Of a stretch of 64,000 nt of DNA, positions 28,141 to 36,366 are shown one piece after another; position 1 is the stretch's first letter; every line of letters starts with the position of its first letter. The position numbers were made by a program, and so were the translations under genes. Below the pieces are notes generated by a model that was given only the letters and a program-made list of their open reading frames with translations, ran no database searches and was not told the DNA's origin. The DNA comes from Ectothiorhodospiraceae bacterium (GTDB taxonomy: Bacteria; Pseudomonadota; Gammaproteobacteria; HK1): NCBI GenBank assembly GCA_024234875.1, contig JACKNM010000013.1:62001-126000 (forward strand), written 5' to 3'.

Positions 28141-29418
28141 CTACCGCGTGAGGATCCGCGCCCGCAGCGTGCCGTCGATGCGCTTGAGCCGCTCGAGCTT
28201 GTCGATCGCGAACTCGCGCTCCATGTCGAAGTCGACGACCACGTAGCCGATGGCCTCGTCGGTCTGCAGGAACTCGCCCTCGATGTTGATCCCGTGGTCG
28301 GAGAACACCGCGTTGACCTGCGCCAGCACGCCGGGTCGATTGCGATGGATGTGCAGCAGGCGATAGGTGCCCCGATGCGGCGGCAGCGAGACCTCCGGGA
28401 AGTTGACCGCGGACAGCGTCGAGCCGTTGTCGTTGAAGCGCACCAGCTTCTCCGCCACCTCGACGCCGATCCGCTCCTGCGCTTCCTCGGTGCTGCCACC
28501 GACGTGCGGGGTCAGGATCACGTTGTCGAAGCGCCGCAGCGCCGACTCGAAGGGCTCGTCGTTCGAGCGTGGCTCCGCCGGAAAGACGTCGATGGCGGCA
28601 CCCGCGAGGTGGCCCGACTCGAGCGCGTCGGCGAGCGCCGCGATGTCGACCACGCTGCCGCGCGACGCGTTGACCAGCACCGCCCCGCGTCGCATCCGGG
28701 CGAGCTGGGCCGCACCGATCAGGCCGACGGTGTCCGGCGCCTCCGGCACGTGCAGGGTCACCGCGTCGGACCCCGCCAGCAGCTCGTCGAGCGTGCGCAC
28801 GGGCTCGGCATTGCCGAGCGCGAGACGGGTCTGGACGTCGTAGTATCGAACACGCATGCCGAGCGCCTCGGCCAGCACCCCGATCTGGGTGCCGATGTGC
28901 CCGTAGCCGACGATGCCGAGCCGCTTGCCACGCACCTCGTAGGCACCGCCCGCGCTCTTTCGCCACTCCCCGCGGTGGGCGGCCGCGTTCTTCCGGGGGA
29001 CGTCGCGGAGCAGCAAGACGAGCTCGGCGAGCACCAGCTCGGCGACGCTGCGGGTATTGGAGAACGGTGCGTTGAACACCGGGACGCCGCGGGCACGAGC
29101 CTCGTCGAGGTCGACCTGGTCGGTGCCGATGCAGAAGCAGCCGATGGCGCGGAGATCGGCGGCGGCGCCGAGCGCCTCGGCGTCGACCCGGCTGCGGGAG
29201 CGGATGCCGAGCACGTGCACGCCGCCCAGCCGCTCGGCCAGCGCGCGACCGGACACCGCCCCCGGCAGCCGCTCGATCTGCTCGAAGCCCGCCGCGCGCA
29301 GCACCGCCTCCGCGCTCGGGTGGACCCCCTCGAGCAGCAGGCAGCGCAGATCGGCGTTGGGGCGCGAGAAGTGGTGGACCAGGGTGGCGTCGGGGGTGGT
29401 GACTCGATGGTCGGCCAT
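28141..29418 (-). CDS. serA: D-3-phosphoglycerate dehydrogenase
   Basis: First step of serine synthesis: NAD-dependent oxidation of 3-phosphoglycerate to 3-phosphohydroxypyruvate. 425 residues with the catalytic-domain start HFSRPNADLRCLLLEGVHPSA, the NAD-binding GIVGYGHIGTQIGVLAEALGM, catalytic Arg in NASRGSVVDIAAL, Glu in AIDVFPAEP, and the His in ILTPHVGGSTEEAQERIG. A C-terminal ACT domain (LLHIHRNRPGVLAQVNAVFSDHGINI) suggests serine feedback, as in the E. coli type. ATG 29418 (ADHRVTTP) is chosen; upstream in-frame residues are not conserved-looking. Divergent from the sulfurtransferase gene. Confidence 0.95.
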   Translation of the reverse strand: MADHRVTTPDATLVHHFSRPNADLRCLLLEGVHPSAEAVLRAAGFEQIERLPGAVSGRALAERLGGVHVLGIRSRSRVDAEALGAAADLRAIGCFCIGTDQVDLDEARARGVPVFNAPFSNTRSVAELVLAELVLLLRDVPRKNAAAHRGEWRKSAGGAYEVRGKRLGIVGYGHIGTQIGVLAEALGMRVRYYDVQTRLALGNAEPVRTLDELLAGSDAVTLHVPEAPDTVGLIGAAQLARMRRGAVLVNASRGSVVDIAALADALESGHLAGAAIDVFPAEPRSNDEPFESALRRFDNVILTPHVGGSTEEAQERIGVEVAEKLVRFNDNGSTLSAVNFPEVSLPPHRGTYRLLHIHRNRPGVLAQVNAVFSDHGINIEGEFLQTDEAIGYVVVDFDMEREFAIDKLERLKRIDGTLRARILTR

Positions 29419-29498
29419 CGGGGCTCCGGGGCAGGGTACGCTCTGGATTCTTGGTCGCGACGGACCGGCAGGGGACATCCTCCGGGCCGGGGCGGCAC

Positions 29499-29504
29499 TA
29501 TATA
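29499..29504 (+). promoter_or_regulatory. Candidate -10 (TATATA) for the sulfurtransferase gene
   Basis: The only AT-rich hexamer in the 122-nt divergent region between serA and the sulfurtransferase; it ends 36 nt before the GTG at 29541. Confidence 0.4.
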
Positions 29505-29540
29505 GGACCGCGCCGCGGCGCCGAGCTTCGGAGAACACCG

Positions 29541-30377
29541 GTGAGCACGCAAGCCTACCTCGACCCGGAACTGCTCTGGACCCCCGAGCGCCTGCGCTCG
29601 AGCCTGGACGACCCGGACATCCGCGTCGTCGACGTGCGCTTCGGAGAGGCGTTCGCGAGCGGGCACGTTCCCGGGGCCTGCCACTTCAGCGTCTACGGCA
29701 TCAACACCTACGACACCGACGACGCGCCGCTTCGCTCCTTCACCCACATGTGGGCCTTCCTGCTCGGGCTGCGCGGGGTACGCGCCGACCACACCATCGT
29801 CGTCTACGGTGACCAGACCGACATGAGCGCGGCGCGCGCCTTCTGGTTCCTGGAGTACCTCGGCCACGACGACGTCCACGTCCTCGACGGCGGCTTCGAC
29901 GCCTGGAAGGCGGCCGGTCTGCCGGTCGCGCACGACGGCGCGGTGCCGAAGGCCGCGAGCTTCGAGTACACCGCTCGCCGCGAGCGGGTGGCGACGTATC
30001 AGGACGTCATCGACGCCATCGATTCACCGCGTCACGTCATCCTCGACACCCGCTCGCGCAAGGAGTGGAACGGCACGGACAAGCGCGCGGCTCGCAACGG
30101 CGCGGTGCCGAGCTCGGTCCACCTGGAATGGCTCGAGCACCTCACGCCGGACGGAAGGATGAAGCCGGCGCCGGAGCTCCGCGCGCTGTTCGAGGCCCGG
30201 GGCGTGACCCCGGACCGGACGGTGATCGCGCTCTGCAACACCGGCTACCGCTCGGCGCACGCCTACCTGGCGCTGCGCCTGCTCGGCTACCCGAACGTGC
30301 GCAACTACGTCGGCTCGTGGCAGGAGTGGGGCAACCGCGACGGCTGCCCGGTGGTCGTGCCGCAGGAGGGCGTGTGA
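29541..30377 (+). CDS. Two-domain rhodanese (thiosulfate/3-mercaptopyruvate sulfurtransferase)
   Basis: 278 residues with two rhodanese domains. The N-terminal one is inactive (VVYGDQTDMSAARAFW in place of the Cys loop). The C-terminal one carries the catalytic Cys232 in VIALCNTGYRSAHAYLALRLLGY. It transfers sulfane sulfur to cyanide or another thiol acceptor. The loop CNTGYR differs from both the CRxGxR of rhodanese and CGSGVTA of mercaptopyruvate enzymes, so donor preference is uncertain. GTG start with GGAGAAC nearby. Probably cotranscribed with the following amidase, 37 nt away. Confidence 0.92.
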   Translation: MSTQAYLDPELLWTPERLRSSLDDPDIRVVDVRFGEAFASGHVPGACHFSVYGINTYDTDDAPLRSFTHMWAFLLGLRGVRADHTIVVYGDQTDMSAARAFWFLEYLGHDDVHVLDGGFDAWKAAGLPVAHDGAVPKAASFEYTARRERVATYQDVIDAIDSPRHVILDTRSRKEWNGTDKRAARNGAVPSSVHLEWLEHLTPDGRMKPAPELRALFEARGVTPDRTVIALCNTGYRSAHAYLALRLLGYPNVRNYVGSWQEWGNRDGCPVVVPQEGV

Positions 30378-30414
30378 TGATCGGCGCCATTCCAGCCGCC
30401 CGGAGCCCGAGGCC

Positions 30415-31806
30415 ATGACCGACGCCCTCGCGTTCGCGAGCATCACCGCACTCGCCGAGGCCTACCGTCGCGGTGAGGCCACCCCGAGCGCCGCGGTCGA
30501 GGCCTGCATCGCGCGCAGCGCGGCGCTCGACGACGAGATCGGCGCGTGGCAGGCACGGTACGACGACGACGCGCGCCTGGCGGCCGAGGGCGCGGATCGC
30601 GCCCTGCGGTCCGGACACGTGGTCGGCCCGTTCCAGGGAGTCCCGTTCGCGCTCAAGGACATCGTCGACGTCGAGGGACGGGTCACCACCGGCGGCTCGG
30701 CGGCCCGCCGCGACCGGGTGTCCCCGGCGAGCGCGACGATTGCGCGACGCCTGGTCGCCGCCGGCGGAATCCTCCTCGGCAAGACCAGGACCGTCGAGCA
30801 CGCGATGGGTGGTTGGGGCACCAACCAGCACATGGGCACGCCGTGGAATCCGTGGGATCCGAGGGTCGCGCGCGCCCCGGGTGGCTCGTCGAGCGGCTCC
30901 GGCGCCAGCGTCGCGGCCGGCATGGCGACCTGCGCGGTCGGCACCGACACCGGCGGCTCGGTACGGCTGCCGGCGGCCTGGTGCGGCATCGTCGGGCTCA
31001 AGGTCACCGAGGGCCGGCTCCCGACCGACGGCATCATCGCGCTGTCGCACACGCTCGACACGCCGGGCCCGATGGCCCGCAGTGTCGAGGACTGCGTGCT
31101 GATGCTCGAGGCGATGCTCGGGCGCGAGCCGCTCGCCACCGAGCGCGACTGGCGCCGGCGCGACGGGCTGTTCGCGGCGGTCGATGCCGGGGCTCGCGGG
31201 CTTCGGCTCGGCTGCCTCGCGCCGGCCGAGCGCGAGGGCGTCGACCCGGAGATCCTCGCGCTCTACGACGCTGCACTCGAGCGGCTGCGCGCCCTCGGGG
31301 CGCAGACGACACCGTTCGCGTTGCCGATCTCGTTCGAGGCGATGCGCGACCGCACCGGCGCGATCATCTCGGTCGAGGGCTACCACCACCACGGAGCGCT
31401 CTACGAGGACCGCTCGGCCCCACTCGACGAGGACGTCCGCGCCCGATTCCTGGCCGGGCGCGAGGTCCGCGCCCACGACTATGTCGCGGCGCTCCGCGCG
31501 CGGCTCGAGGACCGTGCCATGCTGCTCGACCGGATGCGCGGCCTCGACGCGATCCTCACCCCGACGGTGGCGACCCCGCCGGTCCCGGTGGCGGACATCG
31601 ACCAGCGCACGACGCCGGCGCGGTTCACGCGCGCCGGCAACTACCTCGGGCTCTGCGCGCTCTCGGTGCCGAGCGGGCTCACCGCGAGCGGGCTGCCCGG
31701 CGCGCTGCAGGTGATCGGCCGCCCGGGGGACGAGGCGATGGCGGTCCGCATCGGGGCCGCGTTCGAGCGCGACCGCGGGCCGATGCCGCGACCACCGATG
31801 TCTTGA
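30415..31806 (+). CDS. Amidase-signature family hydrolase
   Basis: 463 residues. The Ser-cisSer-Lys triad is predicted as Lys81 (FALKDIVDVEG), Ser158 in APGGSSSGSGASVAAG, and nucleophile Ser182 in GTDTGGSVRLPAAWCGIVGLK. It hydrolyses an amide or amidated acid; substrate is not fixed by sequence. GatA is unlikely because no gatB/gatC is adjacent and the C-terminal half is not GatA-like. A 13-bp hairpin follows the stop. Confidence 0.92.
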   Translation: MTDALAFASITALAEAYRRGEATPSAAVEACIARSAALDDEIGAWQARYDDDARLAAEGADRALRSGHVVGPFQGVPFALKDIVDVEGRVTTGGSAARRDRVSPASATIARRLVAAGGILLGKTRTVEHAMGGWGTNQHMGTPWNPWDPRVARAPGGSSSGSGASVAAGMATCAVGTDTGGSVRLPAAWCGIVGLKVTEGRLPTDGIIALSHTLDTPGPMARSVEDCVLMLEAMLGREPLATERDWRRRDGLFAAVDAGARGLRLGCLAPAEREGVDPEILALYDAALERLRALGAQTTPFALPISFEAMRDRTGAIISVEGYHHHGALYEDRSAPLDEDVRARFLAGREVRAHDYVAALRARLEDRAMLLDRMRGLDAILTPTVATPPVPVADIDQRTTPARFTRAGNYLGLCALSVPSGLTASGLPGALQVIGRPGDEAMAVRIGAAFERDRGPMPRPPMS

Positions 31807-31809
31807 CGC

Positions 31810-31841
31810 GGCGGCCCCCGCGCTCGACCGCGGGGGCCGCC
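31810..31841 (+). terminator. Strong GC stem-loop after the amidase gene
   Basis: Perfect 13-bp stem (GGCGGCCCCCGCG at 31810-31822, complement 31829-31841) with a 6-nt loop, starting 3 nt after the stop. No T-run, as usual for terminators in very GC-rich genomes. Confidence 0.6.
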
Positions 31842-31934
31842 AGCGCGCCGACGCGCTTCCGCCAACTGCCTCACAGATTCCCCACCGGCACCGTGCCAGC
31901 GTGCGCCCGGGTCATCTGGATCCCGGAGGCTCCC

Positions 31935-32702
31935 ATGTCGATCCGTCGCTCGTCGGCACGCGCCGCGGTGGTCGCGGCGGCGCTCTGCGCGGCGGCGCCC
32001 GTCGCCCAGGCGGCGCCCATCGTCTTCCTCGGTCTCGACAACGCGTTCATGCCGTCGCCGCGCCCCAACGCCGACGCCGCGCGCGACGCGTTCGTCGCCG
32101 CTGCCGGTGCGGCCACCCTGGTCACCCAGGATTTCGAGAGTGCGGCGCTCGGCGCGCTGCCGGCGGGGGCTTCCACCGGCACCTTCGCCAACGGCGTCGG
32201 GGTCACTGTCGACAACACCGCGACCGACTACCTGCGGGTCGCCTCGGGCGTCGGCCCCTTCGACACCTACCCGGTATCCGGCTCGCGCTACCTCGAGAGC
32301 CTGAGCGCCGAGGGCTCCACGTACTTCACCGCCAGCTTCGACCAGCCGCTTCGCGCCATCGGCTTCTACATCACCGACGCGAGCGACTGGATCGGCACCC
32401 CAGGGCCGATCGCGCCGCTGGTGGTCTCGCTGACCACGCTGTCGGGCACCTTCGACTTCGACCTCACCGGGAGCGTCGATCCGACGACCATCGTCGACGG
32501 CAACGTCGCCTTCTTCGGCGCATTGTCCGCGGGCGACCCGATCACGTCGGTCGCCATCGCCAATCCGGGCAGCAACCCCGACGAGGACGCCATCGGCATC
32601 GACGACGTGATGGTCGCGGTGCAGTCGGTGCCGGTTCCGCAGACCCTCACCCTCCTCGGCGCCGGGTTGGCGCTGCTCGGCTGGGGTCGGCGCCGGGGCT
32701 GA
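31935..32702 (+). CDS. Secreted protein with PEP-CTERM-like sorting tail
   Basis: 255 residues. The signal peptide is MSIRRSSARAAVVAAALCAAAPVAQA. A beta-sandwich-like body follows (DFESAALGALPAG, then FTASFDQPLRAIGFYITDASDW and IDDVMVAV). The C-terminus is a PEP-CTERM tripartite tail: VPVPQTLTLLGAGLALLGWGRRRG, i.e. motif, hydrophobic helix and Arg cluster. The canonical P-E-P is replaced by P-V-P-Q. It should be exported and sorted by an exosortase (EpsH/XrtA type), not found in this window. An upstream GGAGGC serves as ribosome-binding site. Confidence 0.85.
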   Translation: MSIRRSSARAAVVAAALCAAAPVAQAAPIVFLGLDNAFMPSPRPNADAARDAFVAAAGAATLVTQDFESAALGALPAGASTGTFANGVGVTVDNTATDYLRVASGVGPFDTYPVSGSRYLESLSAEGSTYFTASFDQPLRAIGFYITDASDWIGTPGPIAPLVVSLTTLSGTFDFDLTGSVDPTTIVDGNVAFFGALSAGDPITSVAIANPGSNPDEDAIGIDDVMVAVQSVPVPQTLTLLGAGLALLGWGRRRG

Positions 32703-32770
32703 TCGTCCGGCGCGGTGAAGCGCCTTGCCCGGCCCCGGGCGGGGACAGCGCCCCACCCCTACAGGCGCCC

Positions 32771-33535
32771 TTACAGGATCTGGCTGAGGAACTCGCGGGT
32801 GCGCGGGTCCTTGGCCTCGGTGAAGAAGGTCGCGGGCGGACCGTGCTCGACGATCACGCCGCGGTCGGTGAAATAGATGTGGTTCGCGATCTCGCGTGCG
32901 AAGCCCATCTCGTGGGTCACCAGCATGCAGGTCATGCCCTCGGCCGCCAACTCGCGGATGGTGACCAGCACCTCCTTCACCGTCTCCGGGTCGAGCGCGG
33001 CGGTGACCTCGTCGAACAGCATGATGTCCGGACGCATCGCCAACGAGCGCGCGATGGCGACGCGTTGTTGCTGGCCGCCGGAGAGCTCACCGGGGTAGCT
33101 GTCCTCCTTGCCCTCGAGCCGCACCTTGCGGATCAGCGCCCGCGCCCTCGCCTCGACCTCGTCCTTCGGCTCCTTGAGCACCAGCACCGGGGCCATCATC
33201 ACGTTCTCGAGCGCGGTCTTGTGCGGGAAGAGGTTGTACTGCTGGAACACGATCCCGACCTTCTTTCGCAGCGCGAGCTTGTCGAGATGCGCGACGTTGA
33301 CCTCCTGACCCTCGACCTTGATCGAGCCGGCGTCGAACGGCGTCAGGGCGTTCACGCAGCGGATCAGGGTCGACTTGCCCGAGCCCGACGGCCCGATGAT
33401 GCACACCACCTCGCCCTTCATCACGTCGAACGAGATCCCTTTCAGCACCTCGAGCTTGCCGAAGGACTTGTGGACGTCGCGCAGCGCGACGATCGGCTGA
33501 CTCGGATCCCATGCGGTCTCGACGATTGCGTTCAT
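32771..33535 (-). CDS. Polar amino-acid ABC transporter ATPase (GlnQ-like)
   Basis: 254 residues. The Walker A is GPSGSGKSTLIRCVN, the signature LSGGQQQRVAIARSLA, the Walker B MLFDEVTAALDP and the H-loop VTHEMGFA. It powers import with the two permeases and the binding protein encoded just upstream. The last gene in the four-gene operon (35321-36160, 34448-35203, 33546-34445, then this gene), with small gaps throughout. Substrate is probably a polar or modified amino acid. Confidence 0.95.
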   Translation of the reverse strand: MNAIVETAWDPSQPIVALRDVHKSFGKLEVLKGISFDVMKGEVVCIIGPSGSGKSTLIRCVNALTPFDAGSIKVEGQEVNVAHLDKLALRKKVGIVFQQYNLFPHKTALENVMMAPVLVLKEPKDEVEARARALIRKVRLEGKEDSYPGELSGGQQQRVAIARSLAMRPDIMLFDEVTAALDPETVKEVLVTIRELAAEGMTCMLVTHEMGFAREIANHIYFTDRGVIVEHGPPATFFTEAKDPRTREFLSQIL

Positions 33536-33545
33536 GTCGGAAGGC

Positions 33546-34445
33546 TCACAGCTTCACTGCGAATCGGCGCTCGAGTCGGATGGTCCAGCGCGCGATCGGA
33601 TAGCAGTACGCGAAGAAGACGAGCAACGCGAAGCCGTAGAACGGCATCAGCAGCTCGGGATGATTGTCCTCCGCCTCCATCGCCTGCCGCGACAGGGTGA
33701 CGATCTCCTCGACACCGAGCAGCGACACCAACGGTGTCGCCATGGTGAGAATCGCGTACCAGTTCATCCACGGCGGGATCATGCGCTTGAAGCACTGCGG
33801 CAAGATGATCCGCCACAGCGTCTGCCGGCGCGAGAAGGCCAGCGACTCGCTCGCCTCCCATTGCCCCGTCGGCACCGACTGGATGGCGCCGCGCACCACC
33901 TCCGAGACGTTGGCCATCACCGGCAGCGCGAGCCCCAGCACCGCCTTCATCCAGTCCGGGATGGGAACGATGGCGTCGCCGATGCGGATCTCGAACGGGA
34001 ACGTCAGCATCACGATGAACAGCAGCACCAGCCACGGCGAGTTGCGGAAGGTCTGAGTGATCGCCCAGGCGGTGCGCCGCACCCAGGGTGACGGCGCGAT
34101 CTGCCACAGCCCGAGCACCACCCCGGCGGCGGTGCCGATGGCCATGGTGACGAAGCTGATGAGGATGTTGAACGCGAAGCCGTCGCGCAGCAGGAACGGA
34201 ATCCAACGCCACAGCGCCTCGAACGCGCGCGCGGTGGAGTAGCCCGATTGCGCGTGAGCGAGGAACGGCCACGCGGCGAGGAGCGCGGCGAGGCCGAGCA
34301 GCACCCACGGCGAGCGCGAGCCGAGCCAGCGGCTGAACGCGAGGTCGGCCGCGAGCCCCGCGCCGACGGGGCTGCAGCGGTGGAGCACCGGCAGGTCGGT
34401 CGTCGGGTCGCGGCCGATTCCCGGAATGGCGCGCGTGCGGATCAC
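33546..34445 (-). CDS. Polar amino-acid ABC transporter permease, larger subunit
   Basis: 299 residues, BinPDT-type inner-membrane permease. Its EAA loop reads EASESLAFSRRQTLWRIILPQCFKRMIPP, contacting the ATPase. Hydrophobic segments follow an N-terminal cytosolic extension of ~45 residues. The pair of unequal permeases is typical of the HisM/GlnP family. It starts 2 nt after the preceding permease stop and ends 10 nt before the ATPase gene. Confidence 0.93.
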   Translation of the reverse strand: MIRTRAIPGIGRDPTTDLPVLHRCSPVGAGLAADLAFSRWLGSRSPWVLLGLAALLAAWPFLAHAQSGYSTARAFEALWRWIPFLLRDGFAFNILISFVTMAIGTAAGVVLGLWQIAPSPWVRRTAWAITQTFRNSPWLVLLFIVMLTFPFEIRIGDAIVPIPDWMKAVLGLALPVMANVSEVVRGAIQSVPTGQWEASESLAFSRRQTLWRIILPQCFKRMIPPWMNWYAILTMATPLVSLLGVEEIVTLSRQAMEAEDNHPELLMPFYGFALLVFFAYCYPIARWTIRLERRFAVKL

Positions 34446-34447
34446 CG

Positions 34448-35203
34448 TCAGCCTCCGTAGCCCGGGATGCGCAGCCGCCGCTCCCAGCGGCTCATGCCCA
34501 TCACCAGGATCCCGACCAGCACCACGTAGACGACGAACATCAGGACCATGCAGGCGTTCTGCGCCGTCGAGTAGTCGTTGTAGATGCTGACGAGCTGGTA
34601 GAGGAGCTCCGGCACCGCGATCACGATCGCCTGGGTGGTGGTCTTCACCAGATTGACGAGGTTGTTGTTCAGGGCCGGGAGACTGACCCGAAACGCGAGC
34701 GGGAGCAGGACGTAGCGGTAGATCTGCAGCCGACTCATGCCGAGGGAGTCCGCAGCCTCGACCGTCGACTCCGGCACCGCCTCGATCCCGGCGCGGAAGA
34801 TCTCCACGTTGAAGGCGCCGGCGAAGAACGACAGCGAGATGACGGCCCAGCCGACGTTGGAGATGACCGGCACCTCGAGCCAGCCGTCGGGCGAGTAGGT
34901 CGGCGTGAACTGACCGAGCGCGAAGTAGAAGAACAGGAGCTGGATGAGCGGCGGGGTGTTACGAAAGAACTGGATGTAGCCCTGCACGAAGCGCCGCACC
35001 CAGGTCAGGTGGGAGCCTTGCAGCCACGCGCCGACCACCCCGATCACCACGCTGAAGAGCACGCACAGCACCGAGAGCTCGAGCGTCATGACCAGGCCCT
35101 CGCCGATGCGAGCCGCCTGGACCGGATCGTAGAGATAGATGAAGTTCCAGTGCGGATGGGTCTCCGCCAGGGCCCGGAAGTAATCCTGGATCGACTGCAG
35201 CAT
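34448..35203 (-). CDS. Polar amino-acid ABC transporter permease, smaller subunit
   Basis: 251 residues with ~5 transmembrane helices and the EAA loop EAADSLGMSRLQIYRYVLLPLAFRVSLPAL. The N-terminus (LQSIQDYFRALAETHPHWNF) precedes the first helix. It forms the channel with the larger permease. Separated by 117 nt from the binding-protein gene, so differential expression of the latter is possible. Confidence 0.93.
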   Translation of the reverse strand: MLQSIQDYFRALAETHPHWNFIYLYDPVQAARIGEGLVMTLELSVLCVLFSVVIGVVGAWLQGSHLTWVRRFVQGYIQFFRNTPPLIQLLFFYFALGQFTPTYSPDGWLEVPVISNVGWAVISLSFFAGAFNVEIFRAGIEAVPESTVEAADSLGMSRLQIYRYVLLPLAFRVSLPALNNNLVNLVKTTTQAIVIAVPELLYQLVSIYNDYSTAQNACMVLMFVVYVVLVGILVMGMSRWERRLRIPGYGG

Positions 35204-35320
35204 CGACTACCGGCTCACCGCTGCCCGATGACGTGCGCTCGGCGAATCCGACGCCACCGCGCGAGGCGCGGTCCGAGGTACGTCGGCCTCGGACCGCGTC
35301 GGCACGCGACGACCCGGGTC

Positions 35321-36160
35321 CTACTGCCCGCTGATCCAGTCCGCGAAACGCTCCTTCTGCTTCGCGAGATAGGCGGTCGGCTGGATGCCCCACTTCTTCT
35401 CGAGCTCGATCAGACGTCCCGACTGGTGCCAGTTGAACGTCATGCCCGACATGAAGTTGCCGAACACGCAGCCGAGCTCGGCCTTCGGCACCGCGAGCCC
35501 CCACGGATTGTCGTCCTCCGAGGCGAGCGGCATCTCGAACTCGCCGTAGTTGCCGGAGGCGAGGTCGGACATGATCGAGGAGTCGTCGTAGACCCAGGCG
35601 ATGCACTTCTTGTCGCGCAGCGCCTGCTTGGCCTCGGCGTTGCCGGTGAAGGCGATGATCTTCGCGCCGTAGCGCTCGGAGACGATCTTGTTGTAGAACG
35701 CCCCCTGCTTGCCGCAGACCGGCTTGTCGCGCAGATCCTCCCAGCTCTTCAGCGCCAGCGCCTTCGGCGCCATCACGTTGGTGCCCGAGGTGTAGTAGTT
35801 CGGCTGGGTGATGCCGACGATCTGACGGCGATCGGGACGATCGGACATGGTCGCGATCATGAGGTCGATCTTCCCCTGCTCGAGGAACTGCATGCGGTTC
35901 GACGACTGCACCGGGACGACCTCGAGCTCGACGCCCATCGCCTCGGCGACGTCCTTCGCCATGTCGACCTCCATGCCGACGACCTCACCACTCTCGTTGC
36001 GGAAGCCCCAGGGCTTGTAGTCGGCCTTCACGCCGACGACGATCTTCCCGCGGCTCATCACCTTGTTCCAGACGTCGTTCGTGCAGGCCGCGGACGCGGT
36101 GCCGGACGCGGTGACACCGATCGCGAGCGACAGCGCGAGCACCGACAGACTTTGCTTCAT
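35321..36160 (-). CDS. Polar amino-acid ABC transporter periplasmic binding protein
   Basis: 279 residues. Signal peptide KQSLSVLALSLAIGVTASGTASA, then a family-3 solute-binding domain beginning KIVVGVKADYKPWGFRNESGEVVGMEVDMAKDVA. The second-lobe landmarks are IDLMIATMSDRPDRRQIVGIT and LRDKPVCGKQGAFYNKIVSERYG. ATG 36160 has a strong GGAGGAGACC site. First gene of the transporter operon and divergent from a sarcosine/dimethylglycine-dehydrogenase-like gene, which hints at N-methylated amino acids as cargo (inference). Confidence 0.94.
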   Translation of the reverse strand: MKQSLSVLALSLAIGVTASGTASAACTNDVWNKVMSRGKIVVGVKADYKPWGFRNESGEVVGMEVDMAKDVAEAMGVELEVVPVQSSNRMQFLEQGKIDLMIATMSDRPDRRQIVGITQPNYYTSGTNVMAPKALALKSWEDLRDKPVCGKQGAFYNKIVSERYGAKIIAFTGNAEAKQALRDKKCIAWVYDDSSIMSDLASGNYGEFEMPLASEDDNPWGLAVPKAELGCVFGNFMSGMTFNWHQSGRLIELEKKWGIQPTAYLAKQKERFADWISGQ

Positions 36161-36366
36161 CAGAGGTCTCCTCCAGAGATTCGTGTCTCGATCCGACGCC
36201 GTGCGTGCGTGAGCCTCGGGTGCGCCTCGAGCACCACGCAGGCGCCGGATCTCGGATTCACACGTCAGGGCGGGGTCGGCGTATCCTGCCAGCCGCACCG
36301 CCGCGCGGCAACTTGCGCCGCCCGGCACACCGCGTCGCGGCCTGCATCAGGAGCGTGGTACTCGAC

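Noticed and set aside
32738..32775. ACAGCGCC...ACAGGCGCCC sequence resembling the 2041 repeats
   Set aside because: Only the central GACAG and CAGGCGCC match; the arms do not pair with the family ends.
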